From: an uncultured Verrucomicrobiota bacterium
GTDB taxonomy: Bacteria; Verrucomicrobiota; Verrucomicrobiia; Limisphaerales; UBA9464
Length of the DNA stretch: 35,660 bases
Assembly (NCBI GenBank): GCA_903910585.1
Contig: CAIWAH010000022.1
Coordinates: 1 to 35,660 of the forward strand
Direction of reading: 5' to 3'
The notes beneath the pieces are model-generated. The model was not told where the DNA came from and did not search any database. It was given only the letters and a program-made list of their open reading frames with translations. Positions 18,791 through 26,787 of the stretch are shown piece by piece (positions within the stretch are counted from its first letter, which is position 1; each line of letters begins with the position of its first letter). A program made the translations under genes and the position numbers.

Positions 18791-19425
18791 ACATCAGAAT
18801 CGCGATCGTTGAGGACAACGCCCAGATGCGTGAGGGCCTTTCCGCCATCATTCGCATGACCCCCGGCTTCCTGCTGGTGGCCAATTGCGCCCACGGCAAG
18901 GCCGCCGTCGAGGAACTTCCCGGCGCCCATCCCGACGTCACCATCATGGACATCAACATGCCCCAGATGAACGGCATCGAGTGCGTGCGGGAACTGCGGC
19001 GAAGGAAGTGTTCCGGCCAGTTTCTCATGCTGACCATCGAGGAGAACACCGACCGGGTGTTCGCCGCGCTGGAGGCCGGGGCGCACGGTTACCTGATCAA
19101 GAACATGCCGGCGGACCGCATCATCGAGGCCGTGCGGGAGCTGCATTCCGGCGGGTCGCCGATCTCGCCGCAGATCGCCCGCAAGCTGGTTCACACTTTC
19201 CAGAAGCCCGGTGCCGCCCCGGCGAGTCCGAGCGAACCGGACCACAACCTCACGGAACGCGAACAGCAGGTGCTCACCCGCTTCGCCCAGGGTGACCGGG
19301 CGAAGGACGTCGCCGACCAGCTCGGCATCTCCGTTTACACGGTCCAGACCCACGTGCGGAACATCTACGACAAGCTGCACGTCCGCTCGCTGGCGGAAGC
19401 GGTCGCCAAGGCCCGGGTCATCTGA
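18787..19425 (+). CDS. NarL/LuxR-family response regulator
   Basis: The 212-residue product has an intact receiver domain: acidic pair E9/D10 in IAIVEDN, phosphorylation site D55 in VTIMDINMP, T83 and K105 (GAHGYLIKN). A linker leads to a LuxR-type helix-turn-helix (about residues 150-205; LTEREQQVLTRFAQGDRAKDVADQLGISVYTVQTHVRNIY, family pattern). It should bind DNA as a dimer when phosphorylated. The ATG overlaps the sensor stop by 4 bp, so translation is coupled to the degenerate kinase upstream. The divergent pilus operon is a candidate target by position only. Confidence 0.93.
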   Translation: MNIRIAIVEDNAQMREGLSAIIRMTPGFLLVANCAHGKAAVEELPGAHPDVTIMDINMPQMNGIECVRELRRRKCSGQFLMLTIEENTDRVFAALEAGAHGYLIKNMPADRIIEAVRELHSGGSPISPQIARKLVHTFQKPGAAPASPSEPDHNLTEREQQVLTRFAQGDRAKDVADQLGISVYTVQTHVRNIYDKLHVRSLAEAVAKARVI

Positions 19426-19447
19426 CGCGTTGCCGCCAGAGCGACGC

Positions 19448-19475
19448 TTGTCACCGGCGGTTCACTCCGTAGATT
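19448..19475 (+). promoter_or_regulatory. Candidate promoter of clpS, giving a leaderless mRNA
   Basis: TTGTCA (19448-19453) and TAGATT (19470-19475) are separated by 16 bp and match the sigma-70 boxes at 5/6 and 4/6 positions. Transcription starting about 7 bases past the -10 box would begin at the clpS ATG (19482), so the mRNA would have no leader. No Shine-Dalgarno sequence precedes the ATG, which fits. Confidence 0.5.
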
Positions 19476-19481
19476 GCGGCC

Positions 19482-19787
19482 ATGGCTTCACCGGTGGAAC
19501 TGCCGCTGCCGACGATCGAGATCACGCCCGAGGAACAGTCCCGTTCCACGCGCGAGCCCGGGTATCTCGTCATCGTGTGGAATGACCCGGTGAACCTCAT
19601 GCCCTACGTCACGCACGTGTTCCAGACCGTGTTCGGCTGGGAGCGCAAGAAGGCGGAGAAGCACATGATGGAAGTCCACGAGCACGGCAAATCGGTGCTG
19701 GTGCGGGAAAGTTTCGAAAAGGCGGAATTCTACGTCCACCAGCTCCAGAAGTATTCGCTGCAGGCGACCTTGGAACTGGCCGAGTGA
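19482..19787 (+). CDS. clpS: ClpS adaptor for the ClpAP/ClpCP protease
   Basis: The 101-residue product has a flexible acidic N-terminus and the ClpS core at about residues 27-100: YLVIVWNDPVNLMPYVTHVF, then GWERKKAEKHMMEVHEHGKS and VLVRESFEKAEFYVHQLQ. The N-D-x-V-N loop and the M-x-x-V-H region build the pocket that recognises N-degron residues and the hook to the Clp ATPase. Length matches the family. It stands between the response regulator and purC, and the Clp ATPase gene is not in the window. A leaderless promoter lies just upstream. Confidence 0.92.
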   Translation: MASPVELPLPTIEITPEEQSRSTREPGYLVIVWNDPVNLMPYVTHVFQTVFGWERKKAEKHMMEVHEHGKSVLVRESFEKAEFYVHQLQKYSLQATLELAE

Positions 19788-19862
19788 TTTCCCGGCCCGC
19801 CCGCAACGTGCCGCCGCCATCCTGTCGGCGGACTTCGTGAACGCAGGCGATCGGAACTTCAA

Positions 19863-19892
19863 TTGACAGCGGTGCTGGCGCCGGGTCTGTCA
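19863..19892 (+). promoter_or_regulatory. Candidate purC promoter or operator
   Basis: A perfect TTGACA at 19863-19868 could be a -35 box, but the sequence about 17 bp downstream (TCTGTC) is a poor -10 box. The same bases form an inverted repeat, TGACAG (19864-19869) and CTGTCA (19887-19892), 17 bp apart, which would suit a repressor site. Which role applies is unclear. Confidence 0.3.
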
Positions 19893-19957
19893 GTCCTGCC
19901 CGCTTGGCGCCGCACCTTTTGCTTCCCCTTGGCGGCCCGGTTCCCATGCTCCCGCCG

Positions 19958-20848
19958 ATGTCTGAAGCGCCCCTGCTCACCCTCGATCTGCCCGGCATCC
20001 GCAAGCTGAAGTCCGGCAAGGTCCGCGAAGTCTTCGATCTCGGCGACCGCCTGCTGTTCGTCGCGACCGACCGCATTTCGGCCTTCGACTGCATCATGCC
20101 GAACGGCATTCCGCGCAAGGGCGAGGTGCTCACGCAGATTTCCCATTTCTGGTTCGACCTGACCGAAAGCTGGCTGCCCAACCACCGCCTCGCCCGGGCG
20201 GGGGACCCGTTGCCGGCCGCGCTTCAGCCGTTTGCCGCCCAGTTGGCCGGCCGGAGCATGCTGGTGAAGAAGTCCCAGCCGCTGGCGATCGAGTGCGTGG
20301 TCCGCGGCTATCTGGCCGGCTCCGGTTGGAAGGAATACCGCCAGAGCCGGACCGTTTGCGGCATCCCGTTGCCGGAGGGACTGAAGGAATCCAGCGAGCT
20401 GCCGTCACCGATCTTCACGCCGGCGACGAAGGCGGAAACCGGTCACGACGAAAACATCTCGTTCGAGCGGGCGGCGCAGATTGTCACCCCGGCCATCGCC
20501 GAAAAGGCCCGCGAACTGAGCCTGCGCCTGTATGCCACGGCCCGAGACTACGCCCGCCAGCGGGGCATCATCATTGCGGACACGAAGTTCGAGTTCGGCC
20601 TTTTCGAGGGCGAGCTGATCCTGATCGACGAGGTGCTGACGCCGGATTCGTCGCGGTTTTGGCCGGCCAATCAATACGCGGCCGGGCGCAGCCAGCCGAG
20701 TTACGACAAGCAGTTTGTCCGGGACTACCTGGAAACCCTTACGTGGGACAAAACCCCACCGGCGCCCGCCCTGCCGCCCGAGGTGGTGGCCCGGACCCAG
20801 GCAAAGTATCTGGAAGCCTTCGAACGGCTTACCGGCCGGACTCTGTGA
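19958..20848 (+). CDS. purC: Phosphoribosylaminoimidazole-succinocarboxamide synthase (SAICAR synthase)
   Basis: The enzyme joins CAIR and aspartate, using ATP, to form SAICAR in purine synthesis. With the start at 19958 (MSEAPLLTLDLPGIRKLKSG) it has 296 residues; upstream in-frame starts at 19946 (ATG) and 19904 (TTG) would add residues not expected in the family. Motifs are SGKVREVFDLGDRLLFVATDRISAFDCIMP near the N-terminus (family pattern over residues about 18-48), IECVVRGYLAGSGWKEY, and EFGLFEGELILIDEVLTPDSSRFWP. This is the long form found in many bacteria and yeast rather than the short E. coli type. A large hairpin followed by a T-rich run lies about 90 bp after the stop. Confidence 0.96.
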   Translation: MSEAPLLTLDLPGIRKLKSGKVREVFDLGDRLLFVATDRISAFDCIMPNGIPRKGEVLTQISHFWFDLTESWLPNHRLARAGDPLPAALQPFAAQLAGRSMLVKKSQPLAIECVVRGYLAGSGWKEYRQSRTVCGIPLPEGLKESSELPSPIFTPATKAETGHDENISFERAAQIVTPAIAEKARELSLRLYATARDYARQRGIIIADTKFEFGLFEGELILIDEVLTPDSSRFWPANQYAAGRSQPSYDKQFVRDYLETLTWDKTPPAPALPPEVVARTQAKYLEAFERLTGRTL

Positions 20849-20935
20849 ACTTTTCGGGGCGATTCGGTAAGAAGTAACCAATTTTGGATACTGGTCCATC
20901 TGTGATCTGGGATAAACGATGCGAGTGTCGATTTG

Positions 20936-21017
20936 GCGGCTCGGATAGCACGTTTCTTCAGCGACCACCCCCTGGTCCACCTCCTTGGCGTGTTGTGCGA
21001 GCCGCTTTTCTTTTTCT
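20936..21017 (+). terminator. Large terminator-like hairpin after purC
   Basis: Arms 20936-20952 (GCGGCTCGGATAGCACG) and 20989-21005 (CGTGTTGTGCGAGCCGC) pair at 16 of 17 positions (14 Watson-Crick, 2 G-U), followed by TTTTCTTTTTCT. The 36-base loop contains its own GACCA/TGGTC stem (20963-20967 with 20973-20977). It most likely ends purC transcription. The elaborate loop leaves room for an attenuator in the hemA leader. Confidence 0.65.
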
Positions 21018-21314
21018 CCCCCTTCTTCCTGCCTGCCTGACGCCGTTGCTGTCTGCTTTCCCCTCGTTTGATCCGGCGGATCGACGGGCCTGACTTGGAC
21101 CAGTCAACTGAGAGCAAGCGGTGGCCAGTTCTGGGAGGGCAGTTTCACCGAAACCGGCCGAAATGTGGCCAAATCAGCTCCGCCGGATTCCAGCAAGAGC
21201 GCCGGGTCACGGCCGGGGAAGGCAATTTTCGGTTGGGTTTTGGCCATGGCAACCGTCTGGCGGTGACACTTCGGTGACACATCCCGAGGAAAGGTCCGGC
21301 AAGCTGGCGCCACG
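21018..21314 (+). promoter_or_regulatory. hemA upstream region with direct repeats
   Basis: This stretch of about 300 bp holds no convincing gene. CGGTGACAC occurs at 21261-21269 and again at 21272-21280, spaced 11 bp (about one helical turn), ending 34 bp before the hemA start, a possible activator or repressor site. GATCC-GGC-GGATC forms a small hairpin at 21070-21082. TGGACCAG (21096-21103) is complementary to CTGGTCCA at 20891-20898 and 20972-20979, allowing alternative long-range pairings. Confidence 0.4.
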
Positions 21315-22334
21315 ATGATCTGCGGGCTGACAGTGTTTCACCAGGCGAAGACCGGTCGCGAGGCCGGTTCCGAGGCGGCGTGGGCACAGTTGGCATCGCC
21401 GGCGTCGGGTTCGGTTTGGTGTCTCGATACATGCCAACGGCGGTTGCTGGTTTCCCTTGACCCGCAAGCCCGCCAACAGCCGGTGCCACCCGGCGTTCAG
21501 CGGCTCCATGGCAGCGATGCCTACGAGTTCCTGCTCCGGGTGGCCACCGGCCTCGCCAGCCAGTTGGCCGGCGAAACCAACATTTTTGGCCAACTCAAGG
21601 CCGCCTGGAATCACGACGCCCCGAAGACGCCCTGGCTCCAGTGGCTTTTTGCCGATGCGAAGGAGATCCGGGCCCGTCACCTCTCGGAGGTGGGCGGGGC
21701 TTCGTATGGCCGCTCGGTCCGCCAGCTTCTCCGCCAGCCCGGTCATGAGCCGCTCGCCGGTCCGGTCCTGCTGGTCGGTGCCGGCGACATGGCGGAATCG
21801 GTGGCTCCGTGGCTTCGTGCCTGGCCGTTGCAGGTGCAGAACCGCACCGGGGCGCGGGCGGAGGCGCTGGTGGCCAAACTCCGGGAGCAGCCTGGCGAAG
21901 CGGTCAGCGCGGTGCCGGTCCGCCAGCAGGAACTGGCCTGGCGCAGCGCCGGCGCCGTGGTGGTGTGCATTCCGGCCGATGCCCCGGCGGACGCCGCCTT
22001 TCTCGCCTGGCTGGAGCTTTCCCTGCACGGAGCCGGTGTGCCGGTGATCCATTTGGGCGTCCATCGCGCCCAGGCTGGCCGTTGGTCCGAACTGCCCGAC
22101 TTCCGCTGCCTCGAAGATGTCTATGCGCTGCAGTCGCTCGCCGATGATCGGCGCGACCGGCAGTTGGCCGCCGCGAAGGCCGCGTGCTCGGAGCGGGCCC
22201 GCCACCGTGCGCTGGGACTTTCCCTGAGCCACCCCCACGGCTGGGAGGATCTGCCGGCATTCTTCGCCGCAGCGGATGCCCTGGCGCCGCGCCGATCCTC
22301 CGCGACCGTCGGCGAACTCTGCTTGGCGGCATGA
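21315..22334 (+). CDS. hemA: Glutamyl-tRNA reductase, short divergent form
   Basis: The enzyme reduces glutamyl-tRNA(Glu) to glutamate-1-semialdehyde, the first committed step of C5-pathway tetrapyrrole synthesis. Family marks are the catalytic Cys in LDTCQRR (C40; the usual motif is TCNR), the conserved LLRVATGLASQLAGE / IFGQLKAAW block and an NADPH-binding VLLVGAGDMAESVAPWL. At 339 residues it is about 80 shorter than typical bacterial HemA, with much of the C-terminal dimerisation region reduced. The Asn to Gln change in TCNR and the loss of length make it divergent. Gene position at the head of heme genes supports the call. It overlaps the next start codon by 4 bp (ATGA). Confidence 0.83.
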   Translation: MICGLTVFHQAKTGREAGSEAAWAQLASPASGSVWCLDTCQRRLLVSLDPQARQQPVPPGVQRLHGSDAYEFLLRVATGLASQLAGETNIFGQLKAAWNHDAPKTPWLQWLFADAKEIRARHLSEVGGASYGRSVRQLLRQPGHEPLAGPVLLVGAGDMAESVAPWLRAWPLQVQNRTGARAEALVAKLREQPGEAVSAVPVRQQELAWRSAGAVVVCIPADAPADAAFLAWLELSLHGAGVPVIHLGVHRAQAGRWSELPDFRCLEDVYALQSLADDRRDRQLAAAKAACSERARHRALGLSLSHPHGWEDLPAFFAAADALAPRRSSATVGELCLAA

Positions 22335-23395
22335 ACCGGGCGGCCGTCACCGCGCGTTCCGGGGCGGGGGATTCCCGTTCGACCCGCGACCCGGGCCTGG
22401 GCCAGAATCGCAGCACCATGAATCCCACGGGACAGCTCAATTCCCGTCCGCCCGCCCGGGTGCGCACCCTGGTGGCGCTGAGCTTTGTCTGGCTGGTCTT
22501 CCTCTTCGCCCTGGGCGGCTGGTGGGTCTTCCACATGAAGCAGCAGGCCGGCCGGATCGCGGAACTGGAACGGCAGGCCGGCATCACCGGGCTTGAGGCC
22601 AGCCAGCAGTGGGCCCGCACCCAGCGCATGCTGCACTGGGAAGGCGCCACGTTTTTCGGGGCGCTCGCGGTCAGCCTCCTGCTGCTCGGCTGGCTCTACT
22701 GGCGCGATTCGCGTCGGGCGCGTTCGTTGCACGGCTTCTTCGCCTCGGTTACTCACGAGCTCCGCACTCCGCTGACCGGCATCCGGCTGGAGGCGGAATC
22801 CCTCGCCGAACTCACCGCGGCCGACGCGCCGTCGCGGGCGCTCGTTGAACGTCTGCTCGATGACACCACGCGGCTGGAATCGCAGGTCGAGCGCGCCCTG
22901 GAACTCGCCCGGGTTGAGGGCGCCGGGCCGGTGCCCACGCAGCCGCTGGGCCTGCAACGCGTCGTCGGCCAATTCCTCCGCCAATGGCGCGCGCCGCATT
23001 CGCCGGCCGTCACGGTGCACAACCGCGTCGGGGACGCCGCGGTGCTCGCCGATCCCGCCGCAGTGCAGATCATCCTGCGCAACCTGCTCGAAAACGCCGT
23101 GCGGCATGGCCGGCGCGACGCGGTGTCCATCGAGGTTGCCAGCCATGTCGCCGGCGACCGCGTCACGCTGACGGTGACCGATGACGGCGAGCCGACCGCG
23201 GCCTTGCCGGGCCGGCTGGGCGAACTGTTCGAGAAGGGCGCCGCCTCGAAAGGCGCCGGCGTCGGGCTGTATCTGGTTCGCTCGCTGATGCGGCGCATGG
23301 GCGGCAGCGCCGAGTTTTATCCGGCCCAGTCCGGGGCGAACCCCCACGGGTTCCGCGTGAAGCTCCATTTCCGCACGGAGGTGCACGATGGCTGA
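22331..23395 (+). CDS. Membrane sensor histidine kinase embedded in the heme cluster
   Basis: The ATG at 22331 overlaps the hemA stop by 4 bp and gives 354 residues; an alternative ATG at 22418 gives 325 and starts MNPTGQLNS. Two transmembrane helices (VALSFVWLVFLFALGGWWVF and FFGALAVSLLLLGWLYW) enclose a short periplasmic loop of about 45 residues. The HisKA motif is FFASVTHELRTPLTG with phospho-His142 (His113 from the later start). The HATPase domain has N-box IILRNLLENAVRHG, a G1 box TVTDDGE and G2 GAGVGLYLVRSLM. Catalytic residues look intact. It overlaps the OmpR-type regulator gene by 8 bp. The small sensor region suggests detection within or near the membrane; the signal is unknown. 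Confidence 0.92.
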   Translation: MNRAAVTARSGAGDSRSTRDPGLGQNRSTMNPTGQLNSRPPARVRTLVALSFVWLVFLFALGGWWVFHMKQQAGRIAELERQAGITGLEASQQWARTQRMLHWEGATFFGALAVSLLLLGWLYWRDSRRARSLHGFFASVTHELRTPLTGIRLEAESLAELTAADAPSRALVERLLDDTTRLESQVERALELARVEGAGPVPTQPLGLQRVVGQFLRQWRAPHSPAVTVHNRVGDAAVLADPAAVQIILRNLLENAVRHGRRDAVSIEVASHVAGDRVTLTVTDDGEPTAALPGRLGELFEKGAASKGAGVGLYLVRSLMRRMGGSAEFYPAQSGANPHGFRVKLHFRTEVHDG

Positions 23396-24101
23396 CCGCC
23401 CTTCCGCCCGTCTGCTGGTCGTGGAAGACGAATCCACGCTCGGGGCGACACTCGTCGAACGCCTGACGCGTTCCGGCTTTGACGTTGTCTGGGCCCGCAG
23501 CGTGGCCGGCGCGACAGAGGAACTGGCCCGACGCACCTTCGACCTGGCGTTGCTGGATGTTGGTCTGCCCGACGGCTCCGGTTTTTTGCTGGCGGAAACA
23601 ATCCGCAAGCAGGCCGTCGGCATGGCGATCATTTTCCTCACTGCGATGGGCGATCCGCAGCACCGCATCCTCGGCCTTGAACTGGGCGCCGAGGACTACG
23701 TCGTGAAGCCCTTCAACTATCAGGAACTGGTCCTGCGCATCGAAAACGGCCTGCGTCGCGCGCGGTTCTGCGGCTCCGGCCTGAACCGCATGCAGGTCGG
23801 GCGGGCGCGGGTGAACTTCGGCAGTTTCTCCGCGGAAGTGGACGGCCAGGCGACGTCGCTGAGCCAGCGGGAAACGGCCCTGCTCAAGCTCCTGGTGGAG
23901 AATCGCGGTTCCGTGGTCAGCCGGGATCAGATCCTCGACGAGGTGTGGTCACGCGACGAATACCCGACGCCGCGCACCGTGGACAATTTCATCCTGAAGC
24001 TGCGCCGCTTGGTCGAGACCGATCCGGAAACGCCGACGGTGATCCGCAGCGTGCGCGGCGTCGGCTACCAGCTGAACCCCGAGTCCTGCCGCGAACTATG
24101 A
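23388..24101 (+). CDS. OmpR/PhoB-family response regulator, partner of the adjacent kinase
   Basis: The 237-residue product has a receiver domain with E13/D14 (LLVVEDES), phospho-site D57 in LALLDVGLPDGSG, T85 and K107 (EDYVVKPF). It is followed by a winged-helix DNA-binding domain (about 140-232) with LSQRETALLKLLVENRG, RTVDNFILKLRRLVE and SVRGVGYQL. The gene overlaps the kinase gene by 8 bp, so they form a cognate pair. It sits between hemA and hemE, and control of the heme genes is the simplest hypothesis, not shown by the sequence. Confidence 0.95.
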   Translation: MADRPSARLLVVEDESTLGATLVERLTRSGFDVVWARSVAGATEELARRTFDLALLDVGLPDGSGFLLAETIRKQAVGMAIIFLTAMGDPQHRILGLELGAEDYVVKPFNYQELVLRIENGLRRARFCGSGLNRMQVGRARVNFGSFSAEVDGQATSLSQRETALLKLLVENRGSVVSRDQILDEVWSRDEYPTPRTVDNFILKLRRLVETDPETPTVIRSVRGVGYQLNPESCREL

Positions 24102-24148
24102 AGCCGATTCAGGCAACGCAACAGCCGCACCGGGGATTCTGATTTTGC

Positions 24149-25189
24149 ATGAACCGCTTCAACCAGGCCATCCGGCGCCAGAACCCGGGCCGTCCACCCG
24201 TGTGGTTCATGCGCCAGGCCGGCCGCTATCATTCGCACTACCAGTTGCTCAAGCGGGATCACGACTTCATGGCTCTCTGCAAGGACCCGGCGCTCGCGTG
24301 CGAGGTCACGTTGGGGCCGATCCGTGACTTCGACTTCGACGCGGCGATCCTCTTTTCCGACCTGCTGTTCCCGCTCGAGGCCATGGGCATGGGGCTGCGC
24401 TACGCGCCCGGTCCGGAACTCGACTGGCACCTCAAGAGTCTGGCCGACGTGGACCGGCTCCGGAGCGGTGCCGAGCGCGTGCGCGAACTTGAATTTCAGG
24501 CCGAAGCGTTGCGCCGGATTCGGGTCGCCCTTCCGGCCGAGAAGGGCTTGCTTGGATTTGTCGGCGGCCCGCTCACGCTATTTTTCTACGCGGTCGCCGG
24601 TTCTCACAAAGGGGACGTGAGCGACGCGGTGGCGGGCGTGACCGACGGGCGTTTCGCGGCTTTCTGCGAGCGCCTCCACGGGTTGCTCGTGGCGAACATC
24701 GTCCTTCAGTTTCGGGCCGGCGCCGACACGGTGGCGATCATGGACACCGCAGCCGGCGAGATTCCGCTCGCGGCGTTCGAGCATCACGTCGTGCCGTCGT
24801 TGGCCCGGGTGTTCGCCGACGTGCGGGCGCAGGTGCCGGATGCCCTGTTCACCTACTACTCCCGCCAGACTGGCCCGGCGCATTGGCGGGCGCTGCGGGA
24901 TCTGCCCATCGGCTGCCTCGGCGTGGACTGGGACCACCCGCTCTCGGCTGTGCTGGCCGAAGTCGGCGACCGCTGGGCCGTGCAGGGCAACTTTGACCCG
25001 CACCTGATGCTCCTGCCGGAAGCCGAACTCCGCCCGCATCTGGACCGCTTCTTCGCCGACGCCCAGACCATCAGCCCGCAACACCGGGCCGGGTGGATTT
25101 GCGGACTCGGCCACGGCGTCCTGCCCGGGACTCCGGAATCCAACATCCGCCTTTTCCTCCGACTCCAACGCGAATTCTTCGCCCCATGA
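24149..25189 (+). CDS. hemE: Uroporphyrinogen decarboxylase
   Basis: The 346-residue enzyme removes four carboxyl groups from uroporphyrinogen III to give coproporphyrinogen III in the cytoplasm. The N-terminal signature PPVWFMRQAGRYHSHYQ carries the conserved arginines. AAILFSDLLFPLEAMGMG contains the catalytic Asp (D71). VGGPLTLFFYAVAG, IMDTAAGEI and the C-terminal GLGHGVLPGTPESNI follow the family pattern. Length is normal. It starts 47 bp after the response regulator and overlaps hemN by 4 bp (ATGA at 25186-25189), suggesting translational coupling. Confidence 0.96.
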   Translation: MNRFNQAIRRQNPGRPPVWFMRQAGRYHSHYQLLKRDHDFMALCKDPALACEVTLGPIRDFDFDAAILFSDLLFPLEAMGMGLRYAPGPELDWHLKSLADVDRLRSGAERVRELEFQAEALRRIRVALPAEKGLLGFVGGPLTLFFYAVAGSHKGDVSDAVAGVTDGRFAAFCERLHGLLVANIVLQFRAGADTVAIMDTAAGEIPLAAFEHHVVPSLARVFADVRAQVPDALFTYYSRQTGPAHWRALRDLPIGCLGVDWDHPLSAVLAEVGDRWAVQGNFDPHLMLLPEAELRPHLDRFFADAQTISPQHRAGWICGLGHGVLPGTPESNIRLFLRLQREFFAP

Positions 25190-26544
25190 CCGCTCATCCG
25201 CGCCAGCTGCTGCTCCGCAAATACGACGTGCCGGGGCCGCGCTACACCAGTTATCCGACGGTGCCGTATTGGACCGGCCAGCCCACGGCTTCCGAATGGC
25301 TCGACAGCCTCGCCCGCCCGCCCGCCGGGGCGGCGATCTACGTTCACATCCCGTTCTGCGAATCGCTCTGCACCTACTGCGGCTGCAACACGCGCATCAC
25401 CCGGAACCACGAGCTCGGTCATCGCTACGTGGACGTGGTGCTGCAGGAATGGGAGCTCTATCGCCGCCGGCTGAGCCCGGAGAACCGCTGGCCATTGGCC
25501 GAACTGCACTTCGGCGGCGGCACTCCGACCTTCCTGGAACCACCCCAATTGCGTCGGCTGGCCGCGGGAATTCTCGCGGGCGTGCAGGTGACGCCCGACG
25601 TGGAACTGTCGCTGGAAGCCGATCCGCGGGTCACCACCCGGGAACATCTGGCCGCGTTGGCGGAACTCGGCTTCAACCGGCTGAGCCTCGGCATCCAGGA
25701 CTTCGATCCGAAGGTCCAGGAGATCGTGCATCGCGTGCAGACCGAGGAGCAGGTTCACGCCGTCGTCCAGCACGCGCGGGAACTCGGCTACCGGAGCGTC
25801 AATTTCGATCTTATCTACGGCCTGCCGTTTCAGACCGAGACCAGCATTCGCGACACCGCGGCGGCGGTCACGCGGCTCAGCCCTGACCGCATCGCGTTCT
25901 ACGCCTACGCACATGTGCCGTGGATCAAGCCGCAGCAACGCCGCTTCACCGAGGCCGACCTGCCGGCGGGCGAGTCCAAGCGTCACCTCTACGAAGTGGG
26001 CCGGGCCCTGCTTGAAGGAGGCGGCTTCCGCGAGATCGGAATGGACCATTTCGCAAAGGAATCCGACTCGCTGTGGCAGGCGGCGCAGGAAGGCCGGCTG
26101 CACCGGAACTTCATGGGCTACACGGCTCGCCCCGTGTGGCCGCAGGTCGGGCTGGGCGTGTCGGCCATCGGCGATTCGTGGACGCATTTTGCGCAGAACG
26201 AGAAGGTGCTCGAACCCTACATGACCCGGGTGCTCTCGGCGGAACTTCCCGTGGTGCGCGGGCACCTGCTCACGCCCGAGGATCTCGTTCTTCGCCAGCA
26301 CATCCTCAACCTGATGACCCGCTTCGCCACCCGCTGGGACCGGCCGGAGCTGCGGACCCCCTTCCTGGATACTGCCTGGGCGCGCCTCGCGGAACTGGCC
26401 GAGGACGGCCTGCTCGAACTGACCGACGCCGGTTGTGACGTCACGCCGCTGGGCCGCGCCTTCCTGCGCAACATCTGCATGGCGCTTGATGCCCGCCTCG
26501 CCCGCCAGACGCCGCCCGAAAAACTCTTCAGCCGCGCCGTATGA
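25186..26544 (+). CDS. hemN: Oxygen-independent coproporphyrinogen III dehydrogenase (radical SAM)
   Basis: The enzyme converts coproporphyrinogen III to protoporphyrinogen IX without oxygen. With the ATG at 25186 (MTAHPRQLLLRKYDVPGPRY) it has 452 residues, as expected for true HemN. YTSYPTVPYWTG is the N-terminal HemN marker. The radical-SAM motif is CESLCTYCGC with C58, C62 and C65 for the 4Fe-4S cluster and C67, all as in E. coli HemN. LHFGGGTPTFL and LSLGIQDFDPKVQ follow. The long C-terminal HemN domain with GMDHFAKESDSL and NFMGYT distinguishes it from the shorter HemW. The presence of HemN indicates the protoporphyrin route, usable in low oxygen. Confidence 0.96.
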   Translation: MTAHPRQLLLRKYDVPGPRYTSYPTVPYWTGQPTASEWLDSLARPPAGAAIYVHIPFCESLCTYCGCNTRITRNHELGHRYVDVVLQEWELYRRRLSPENRWPLAELHFGGGTPTFLEPPQLRRLAAGILAGVQVTPDVELSLEADPRVTTREHLAALAELGFNRLSLGIQDFDPKVQEIVHRVQTEEQVHAVVQHARELGYRSVNFDLIYGLPFQTETSIRDTAAAVTRLSPDRIAFYAYAHVPWIKPQQRRFTEADLPAGESKRHLYEVGRALLEGGGFREIGMDHFAKESDSLWQAAQEGRLHRNFMGYTARPVWPQVGLGVSAIGDSWTHFAQNEKVLEPYMTRVLSAELPVVRGHLLTPEDLVLRQHILNLMTRFATRWDRPELRTPFLDTAWARLAELAEDGLLELTDAGCDVTPLGRAFLRNICMALDARLARQTPPEKLFSRAV

Positions 26545-26555
26545 GCCATCTTTCA

Positions 26556-26730
26556 AAGTGCTGCCGGCGTCCCGCCGGCAGTGCGGCGAGTTCGAACTCG
26601 GGTTGGCAGACCGGCGGCGGGCAATTTTCCGCGAGCTCCCGGCGGGGATTGCCTGGGCAATCGCCTGACCGTGGGCGGCAAGGCCGGACCAGTTTCGCTA
26701 CCACTGCCGGCGGGACGCCGGCAGCACTTT
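26556..26730. repeat. REP/BIME-like inverted repeat pair between hemN and hemG
   Basis: A 29-bp sequence at 26556-26584 is repeated as its exact reverse complement at 26702-26730, 117 bp apart. Each arm is itself a palindrome (CTGCCGGCG/CGCCGGCAG around a 3-base centre). The spacer contains GAGTTCGAACTC and GATTGCC/GGCAATC palindromes. The layout is that of a bacterial REP pair (BIME) or a small miniature element. It may act as a terminator or mRNA-stabilising structure. Confidence 0.75.
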
Positions 26731-26787
26731 ATGGCGGCAGATCGTGCTGCATTCATTGGTCATTCGTCATTGGTCATTGATCCCACG

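Noticed and set aside
22184..22330. Upstream extension of the heme-cluster kinase gene into hemA
   Set aside because: It overlaps conserved hemA sequence in another frame; the ATGA overlap at 22331 is a more natural start.
22121..23668. A 515-codon frame antisense to the heme-cluster kinase and regulator
   Set aside because: The kinase and regulator motifs are intact on the + strand; the antisense frame has no domain.
26586..26600. GAGTTCGAACTC resembling a tRNA T-loop
   Set aside because: No acceptor, D or anticodon arms can be built around it; it is a simple palindrome within the repeat spacer.
26581..26787. Upstream extension of hemG
   Set aside because: It would translate through the REP-like repeat and add 69 residues before the FAD-binding motif; the ATG at 26788 fits the family start.
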